64,000 nucleotides of DNA from Strobilurus pachycystidiatus (Eukaryota > Basidiomycota > Agaricomycetes > Agaricales > Physalacriaceae), in the NCBI GenBank assembly GCA_019915135.1, contig JAHLMK010000003.1:1364001-1428000 (forward strand), written 5' to 3'. Every line of letters begins with the position of its first letter. Position 1 is the stretch's first letter. This document shows, piece by piece, positions 57,074 through 64,000 of this stretch. The notes beneath the pieces were generated by a model. It saw nothing but the letters and a program-made list of their open reading frames with translations, was not told the origin of the DNA and did not search any database. A program made the position numbers and the translations under genes.

Positions 57074-58166
57074 TTAAGTAGAAAGACTATGGCGTATGCT
57101 CCTCCACATAGCTTCACCGAACCGTGAAGCGACACCTTTGTAACTGATCAAAATGAGCGGCGGCTTAACGTACAACTCCGTCTCCAGAGGGCAGTCCCCC
57201 CAGTTCGATTTGAAGGCGTTGTACCGCACGAAGCCGTCTCGCTTCTCAAGGTCGAGAAGATCCAAGATCTCCTGCCCCCAGCAAAGGAAATCTGACGTCC
57301 TTTGGAGTGTAAACAGTCGGGGCGGAGCAGACTCCTAGAAATAACGTGAGAAAGTGCGAAGTGAGAGAGACTACGAGAAGTCTCACCATCTCCCAAAGTA
57401 CGACAGCGACCGTGTTGGTGATACCGGCTTGTTGAACGGTTGATGAAGTTGTGTCGGCGTGGCCCTCCCGAGTCACCTCGGCTCTATCTGGGATTGGAGA
57501 AGGGGATGTGAATAGAGGAGAAGGTGGTGAGGACGGGGGTAGAGGCGATGGGCGCGTAGCAAGACGGTCCGCACGGGCAGCGCGCACATAACTTTGAGAG
57601 AAGACGAGATTCTCCCAAGTGGGCTCCTCCCCGAGGATCCAAGCCTTCTCCGCGAGCAGACTCTGTAATTTGTCGTCCTTGAGGAGATCATCGTCGCTCA
57701 ACCCAGTTGACGCGGAGGCCATCCAGATGTTGCAGTTCTTGCACTGTTTGAAACGAAGGTCAGATTGTGGCAAGGTATCCATTGGCGGATAGAAACGTAC
57801 AAGATACGTGCAGTGCCCAAGTATTGAGAACTCGAACGTTCCCTCGGCGGGAACGACGCCTTGGCCGCCATGCCAATAAGCCTTCTTGAAGGTATGCTTG
57901 GCCGAGACACACTTGTTATACCTGTCCAGTCCAGTGTCTGGCAAAATGTCGCCCTCGCCTCGCGCGGTTTCGAATAGCTTGCGAAGATAGGTGGTGAGGG
58001 ATTTGTTGACGTTTCGAAGCCAGAGAGTCTTCTCTTCGGCCGGGGTAATGTCTGGGTCCTGGGGAAGAGTGTATGGCAAGCGTGGAAGTAACAACGCGCG
58101 ATTCGGGGGTTGAACGGAAGTATGGGAAGTCTCGGGGTGCTGCCTAGGAGTGCGAATGGCGGGCAT
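57074..58166 (-). CDS. Orphan protein (about 327-346 aa)
   Basis: Exon 58166-57387 joins exon 57334-57074 in phase 0. Inside the first, a GTACGT...ACAG segment of 57 nt (after HCTYL, before CKNCNIWMASAS) looks like an intron, but its removal is not forced because it keeps frame. Visible features are a Pro-rich N-terminus, a helical part (LWLRNVNKSLTTYLRKLFET), a Cys pair (CKNC), a Ser/Pro linker, and a compact C-terminus (GFVRYNAFKSNWGDCPLETE, LILISYKGVASRF). Family not recognised. Confidence 0.65.
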
Positions 58167-58830
58167 GGTCGTCTTGTTGAGAAACTACATCAGTAAGAAA
58201 CTCCTTTATCGAAGAAGACTGGGGTCAAAGCGCACCTTTTTGACCATCCAGAAGACATCTAACCGCGCGCCACCCACCCAAACATAGTCGAACAAAAGGG
58301 TCCCTGAGGACAATAAACTTGAAATAATGTTTTGGCCGGCAGCGAAGTGGGGGAGGAAAAGGAAGAGCGAAGGCGTGAGAAAAAGCTGCCGACTCGACTA
58401 AATCGGGCTGCGAACGCCTGGTTCCGAGATGGCCGGGCTCGTAGAATTCTAAGTACAAGACATGATGAACAAGATCGATTCGATACTACTGGTTCAGGAT
58501 AGGTATGAATCCATTCTAAAAGCTCCAGGTTCAAGCGTGCTCGTTATATGTTAGAAATTGACTGTTCATTCGTCTCCAAGGATACATGAACATGTGGTAA
58601 TTTAAGGATGGGTAGGACTATATTGGGTGTAGCGATTCTGGAGACTGGGTGTGAGCCCCTACAGTGATATGAGTCAAGAAGAGTCAAGTTCTTGTAACTG
58701 AACGTACTGTAACATTCCTCAGCTCGGAGCAGGCGCCTAAGCATTCGAGCGTACCGGCGCACAATACGAAGCAGAGAACGTTGGTGGTACCGCAACTCTG
58801 AAGCTCCGCGGGCCAAGTGCTGTCGCCCTA
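58167..58830. other. Intergenic region between orphan genes
   Basis: About 660 bp with no supported gene. Minus-strand frames of about 80-90 codons lack any recognisable feature. Confidence 0.4.
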
Positions 58831-59188
58831 TCAGGAGCGCAATGTGGGCACACGCGGAGAGCTGGATTTGATGGATGCGTTCCGAGAAGTACTCGGCACG
58901 AAATGGACAGACTCTGTCGTAGGTGGAAAGTATCTCCCTCGGATGACTCGAGAAAGCAACGGCAAGTAAGGCATCCATCCCGACACGTCGCTCGCCTCCA
59001 TGATGATCGTTCGCTGGGGGTACATCATCGGGATTGAATCTGATTCTAGGGCGTTTCGATTCAGTACCAAAGAAAGGAAAGAGGTCAATGTGGTAAGACT
59101 CACTGCTCGAAGGAAGCCATACGCAAAGGAGGTTGATATGGGGTTCTCTCGCCAGCGTCTTATGTTGGCGGACTTGAGACCGTGACAT
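58831..59188 (-). CDS. Orphan small protein (99 aa, two exons)
   Basis: Exons 59188-59104 and 59045-58831, total 300 nt, joined across a GTGAGT...CTAG intron of 58 nt. It reads MSRSQVRQHKTLAREPHINL, then MMYPQRTIIMEASDVSGWMP and a Ser-rich end. A longer unspliced frame (251 codons, 58544-59299) overlaps it. The spliced model is preferred because the donor is a perfect consensus, but this is tentative. Confidence 0.45.
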
Positions 59189-59439
59189 CCTTATTGTCAG
59201 AAAATGGAACAATAGAGATGATTGCCTTTTATATTTATCGCCCCGGTTGAGTGCCTCAATTCTTCCAGGCTCGTGGACGGACCTGCTAAGTTGATACATT
59301 ATATGATATACAGTACGACAGGCGCCGAGGGAGTAGGTGAAGATGAGTAAAATTTGGTAGAAATTCGCGTCGTAATAAGCGATCCGATCTTATAAGTGTC
59401 CAGTAGAGTACAGTACAACACAATAGTCCGTATTCGATC

Positions 59440-62245
59440 TTACAGGTGTCCAGCAGCAGGCTCCTTCAACTGCCGCGCTTGAGCTTCGTTAAGAGCTCTG
59501 GACTCGGCAGACTCTTCAACTTCACATAAACAGGTCTCTGGAATCAAAAGTTCCTGATCCGTGATGAGGTCCTCTTCACCTTCCCGTATGATCACCACAC
59601 GAACAGTCCATTGTTGCAGCCCTTCGTGGCGACGCCGGCGAACTGGGCGAACTAATCTGCCAGCGTATGGTCCATGGATTATTGCGAACAGTCCCCTGGA
59701 ACGACCTGTCGGATGTCTTGCTTGAACGCCCGAAATTTCTACATCCGTCCATTTTCCTCGAAACGACTTGAACACCCCCACCTTGCCATCCCCCCGTACC
59801 CGAGGTGTCAGCACAATGTCCTTGCCTTCCTTGATCATTCGCAGCTTGACTTCGTCGACGGCGAGGAAGAGGTTCAAGGCCCAGTGATCCTCGGCCCTGG
59901 TTGAAGGGACAATGGGAGTACGGGACGAGGGGTCCCAGGCAGGGGAGGAGGGCTCTCCTTCGGCGGAAGAGGGAAGTGGTGTTTTGAGACGAGGTTGTTC
60001 TTCTTCTTCCATTGCATGGAAGAGCCTCAAGCGCGTCCCTTTGATACGCGGCGGTTCCAGACCTTCGCCGTGAATGTAACCTTTCGGCGGTTGGAATGCG
60101 AGCTGATCTACTTCGAGGGGATATTTCGAGCGTAACTCCAATCCATAACTAAGAATGCAGTGTAAGTAAACAATCCCTTCTCAAAGGGTTCAAAGACTGA
60201 CTCGGCGTCGACGACGTAGTCGTAATCTATTGTCGCAGTTCGCCGCGGTGCAGCTGGTTGATAAGTCGTGATTTCAAGAACGACCTTGAGACCACTGCGC
60301 GTGTCTTGGCGTAGAAGGACATCTCGTACGACGGCGGGGTAGTTGCGAAGAGCGTGCCCGACCTTCGTAATCGTGGCTGGTACTTCCATCCAGGGTGTTG
60401 GGCCGGTATACATGCATGGTCTGGGGCGCGCTATCCGGCCCGGAACCGCTGGAGTTTCATCTCTATCGACCAACGCGGGATCGATTAACGCGTTCCGGGC
60501 TCGATGCTTGAAGACTTATGAGCAGATGTAGCAATGACGAACGGAGTAAATGTACCTCCAAGCATGGTTTACAATTGCACATGGGTAGAGCCCTCTTGGG
60601 ATCGGACAATGTGGTTGGCAGAGTATTGACAGACCGCTCGCGGACAAGGGTTAGCGAGTTGACGTGCACCTCAAAACGCTGGAGAGAGGGATTAGGTTGG
60701 TTGTAAAAGTGATAACAAGTAAAACACCTCGATTTGCACATAATCCTCGGCTCCTTCGTGTATATCTTGTTTCGTCATGAGGAGAGCCACAGTTTTCTGG
60801 ACCGTCTCCACCCAAGCCTGCTTGCCAGTGTAAGGTCCGGCACACACTCTGACGCTGTCTCCCTGAAGAAAAATCTTGAGGGCGTCGTACCAAACGACTG
60901 GAAGGAGGGTGTTGTCGGGGGTGCGGATGGTGAGACCGTTCGAAGTGACTGCTTCTACGACGCCCTCGACCTGGACACTTCGAGACTTAACAAATTCTCC
61001 CTCCTCGAAAGCCCATTCGGTCACCCGAGGAAGAGAGGATGGACGAATCGCTGGGTGTTCACTTTGCAGGAACAGACCTGCGGCAGTGCTGCTGATGGAT
61101 GTCACATCAATTTCCAGATCGGCTGTTGGTACGAGAACAAGGAGTAGCCCATACGAATAGGTACGCGTCCGATACTGATATTTTCGAGTGGACGCGTCAA
61201 TGAGCACAGCCGGGGGGTTTTGTGTCTGCACTAGTTTTGGATCAAAAAGACCAGACACGCGGGGTCGGTAGCTAGCTCTGCGACGCTTCACCCACAACGA
61301 AGGCCAGTTGTACTCCAGGTGCGGGATGAGAAGCACGGAGCTGCAAACGGGGGTGCACGACAGGACGACGCCGACATCATGGCGGTAGCGGCCCTTCTTG
61401 ATACGGACCCATGAGCCTCGGGAGAGCGGGGGATAACCGCTCATCTCGGAAAGAAGAGCTGGCCATTCTTGTAGGGGCACGTTATCGAGATTAGGATGTT
61501 TTTGGCCGGTGAGAGGTCTGACGGAGGCGGCATGGAAAAGATCTCGAATTTCGCTGTGTGTGAAGTGCTGGAGTACGGGTTCGTTTGTTTTCTTGTCTAC
61601 GTAGAGGGCACGAGAGTGGCGGAGGTGAGTTCGGATGGAACAATGATTGATATCTTGAGATGTCCACCAAAAGATCTCTCGAGGGAAGCGGGGGAGGAGG
61701 AATAGATACTCTGTCGAATTTTGAGGGATGAACTTTTGCATGTCCTTCATAAGAATTTCGGCATATCCGAGCTGTGACGGCCGTCAGATTGCGCAAGAGG
61801 ACTAGGGATTCATAGTTGCTCACCAGACATTTGATTGATATAATCCTTTTCGGCAGGGAGGCGACCGGTGTTCGTTGGGAACAGTCTGGTTCATTTGAAG
61901 ACGCATCGGTGACGGTGGGGGAGAACATCCTCTGGCTACTGTGAGGTTTCGACGCGTAACGTTCGGCCAGATAGTCGGTCCATCTATCGAGTGCCGTCTC
62001 TCCTTGTACCGGGGGAGGAGGGGACGAATGAGAGGTACCTTGCTCGCTTTCCGTGTCGTCAAAAAAATCTGCACCTGATGAGAAAACGCTACATATCTAG
62101 ATGATGAATTGAACGCACCTGGCACACAGTCCTCGGGCACAGAGTCTTCTTCGTCCTCCGAGCCAGAAGCTTCCTCAGCTTCGAGGTCAACAAACGCCAA
62201 CGGGGAAGGTTTAGCCTGGAAAGCAGTCTCAGGATCAGGAGACAT
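59440..62245 (-). CDS. Spt5-like KOW-motif protein (852 aa)
   Basis: Six exons (minus strand): 62245-62119, 62074-61824, 61771-60728, 60678-60556, 60506-60202, 60148-59440. Total 2559 nt. An acidic N-terminus (EAEEASGSEDEEDSVPED) resembles that of Spt5. A region like the NGN domain follows (FFDDTESEQ; IRTHLRHSRALYVDKKTNEP), then KOW motifs: GSWVRIKKGRYRHDVGVVLS, GDSVRVCAGPYTGKQAWVET and GLFAIIHGPYAGRLVRPVRR. Spt5 with Spt4 is an RNA polymerase elongation factor. This copy is diverged, lacks the CTR repeat tail seen in true Spt5, and sits among orphan genes, so it is probably a lineage-specific derivative rather than the essential factor. Confidence 0.75.
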
Positions 62246-62454
62246 GTTGAGCAGCCAAACTTACGCGTTTCTGAGACATTATTGAATAGACATGAACTGT
62301 AGATATAGTGTCGCGTCAGTTATACTCGTTACGTATATCTTTCACGGACAGCCTCAAGTATCGTTGGACACCGAAAAGAGAGTGAGTGTGTGTATTGAAA
62401 AGATTACACAGATTATAATTTTTACACCGGCCAAGAAGGACTTACCAGCATGAT

Positions 62455-63757
62455 ATGCGCGATGATGAAGTCGGGAAGCAGAGGGGGAAACCGTGGGAAC
62501 CACTTGCCAGAAATACAAGTACTGGCCTGAAACGGGCTTTCCGAAGATTTCGGAAACTCGTTTTCGGCATGGGTCAAGGTACGCTGCAGCTGCTTAGTAG
62601 GCCCTTTTCCTCTTGCTTTTGGTCGTCATCATGCTTGGGCCAGTGGTGGCCATTGTTCGACACACACGCTTTATCCGGCCAGATTCAGCAATCACGGATA
62701 ATGGCCTCTCCTTGGTCAAAGCCACAGTAAGTTCAGCGATATAAAGGAACGATTCCAAGCTCACACCAGCGCTACAGCTTTCGCCATGGTCCGAGCCGCC
62801 TACCTGCCTCCCCGCGGTAGCAATACTTCGGCTGGCCACACACTCCGCGCATTCTCCTCTCGTCGCTGGAAGGACTGTAAAACATACAAGAACGTTGGAT
62901 TGGGTCGCCAGTTGCGGGTGATCACGGACACCCCGGCTGAAATGGGACGCCAACAGCTGCATGTACGTGTAGATAACATACTTATGTATCAGCTCTGACC
63001 TTCAGATAGAACCTCGAAACGAGCAAGTCTCGGACTCTCTGGCGTCCTTCTCCAGAGGAACGTCAGTTACTCTGCCTGCTCATGGACGACTGGAAATACA
63101 TGTATTCCAAATTCAACAATCTGCGTACCGCTATCAAGCGTCTTAACGGCCAGAAGAACAACTCGCCCAACACTCGAAAGAACGATCCATCAAGGTATTG
63201 GAACTGCAAGTGGAAGTGGTATATAGCTAAGGAAATCATCGTGAAACGATTGGCTGGTGAGGTTTTAGTCTTCCGCGATGATGTTCTATTGCTGATACTT
63301 TCGCAGCGAAACGGGCTCAAATGGACCAACTTTTTCTCCAGACCAACGGCTGTACGTCTCTACCTTCATCGAAATGCGCTGTCTCATTACTTTGTAGTTG
63401 CCAGGAATATCTGCGACGTGGAGCTCCTGCAAAAGAGTATGTCTACAGTACCATTTCCTGGCTTGTCCTCACTCCGTTCCAGTGATTTTCGCTAACAAAA
63501 AGATCATGGATTTCAACGAGTTACTTGGTGACGAACCCGTCCGAATTGCGGCCGTACCCGCCTGGGCAGTAGCTGTCCACCATGCTACTATGGGTGCCAA
63601 AGGCTTCGCGGCTGCATATCCTCCGCCCGGAGCGAATGGTCCCCCTCCCCCTAGACCTCCCGGCGACAGGAGGGGCGATGACGATGACGATGACGGTAAT
63701 GCTCCTGCTGGCGGCGCTCCTGTTGGCGGTGCCGGCGGTGGTGGTGGTGGCGGTGGT

Positions 63758-63790
<33 letters not shown>

Positions 63791-64000
63791 TTTCCACATC
63801 CTCGTGCTGGACCCAGGCCGCCAGCTCCCACAGTCACCCTTAAGAAGAACAACGTCGAAGGTGTGCATGATTGATTGATTCCTGCTTGACATTCGCAGCT
63901 GATCGAATTCATCCGTACAGCTACGACGAAGAAGAGACCTCTTTTAGAGCAACTAGACGCAGCCTTTGGAAAACCTTTGAGGAAAAAGCCTCGCCTTGGC
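62455..64000 (+). CDS. Hypothetical plus-strand gene, partial, with polyglycine region
   Basis: Coding-looking pieces on the plus strand include a basic start (RDDEVGKQRGKPWEPLARN, LKRAFRRFRKLVFGMGQ before a GTACGC donor). Others are VVAIVRHTRFIRPDSAITD, GLGRQLRVITDTPAEMGRQQ, VSDSLASFSRGTSVTLPAHG, and IMDFNELLGDEPVRIAAVPA. A Pro/Asp-rich linker and a polyglycine run follow, and the frame then reaches the window edge (LLEQLDAAFGKPLRKKPRL). Exon joints between the first pieces could not be fixed, and two adjacent genes are possible. No family recognised. Confidence 0.4.
63736..63792 (+). repeat. GGN-rich tract encoding polyglycine
   Basis: A run of GGT/GGC triplets encodes about 20 consecutive glycines after GGAPVGGAGG. 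Such tracts are slippage-prone. Confidence 0.85.

Noticed and set aside
58544..59299. Unspliced 251-codon minus-strand frame
   Set aside because: It reads through a consensus GTGAGT...CTAG intron. The spliced 99-aa product looks more coding-like, though the choice is not certain.
1..64000. tRNA or rRNA genes
   Set aside because: No segment showed a recognisable cloverleaf with conserved A/B boxes or rRNA sequence on reading both strands. A tRNAscan-SE run would settle it.

Overview
The window comes from a filamentous basidiomycete, most likely a mushroom-forming Agaricomycete. The evidence is very intron-rich genes with uniform introns of about 47-60 nt, fungal families such as a Zn2Cys6 regulator, a basidiomycete-type exo-beta-1,3-galactanase, formamidase and PNGase A, and Helitron DNA. 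I rebuilt most genes by hand from reading frame, splice sites and family similarity. Nearly every rebuilt model sums to a multiple of three and ends at a real stop.

0-8 kb is accessory DNA. It holds an AT-rich Helitron replicase fragment running off the left edge, a 39-bp minisatellite with a five-unit higher-order period, a gene-poor GC-rich stretch, and the C-terminal half of a NACHT-type protein with unusual 27-residue ankyrin-like repeats.

8.6-38.2 kb is a compact housekeeping and metabolic block. In order: an RD/RS-rich disordered protein (-), a PUF RNA-binding protein (-), a UVRAG/Vps38-like PI3-kinase complex subunit (-), PNGase A (+), a cullin N-terminal-only protein (-), an MFS transporter (+), a DUF4139 protein with an FG/Q-rich insert (+), ribosomal protein S29 (+), formamidase (+), a GCNA/SprT-type protease (-), a galactanase (+) and a class-1 dihydroorotate dehydrogenase (-). 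Formamidase has 21 exons by my model. Four introns look like GC-AG rather than GT-AG, and several microexons occur, the smallest 6 nt.

38.4-48.7 kb mixes non-autonomous inverted-repeat elements (a large foldback element beside a 42-bp-TIR element), a regulator combining C2H2 fingers with a Zn2Cys6 cluster, an HSL-type esterase, and an irregular cluster of a MluI-centred palindrome.

48.7-62.2 kb is a run of at least eight genes, all on the minus strand, almost none of which I can place in a known family. Two (51.7-52.8 and 55.7-56.8 kb) are paralogues with the same five-exon architecture. The last encodes an 852-aa Spt5-like protein with KOW motifs. This orphan co-oriented block is the best candidate here for an undescribed system. 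The right edge holds a partly resolved plus-strand gene ending in a polyglycine region. No rRNA, tRNA or CRISPR array was recognised.
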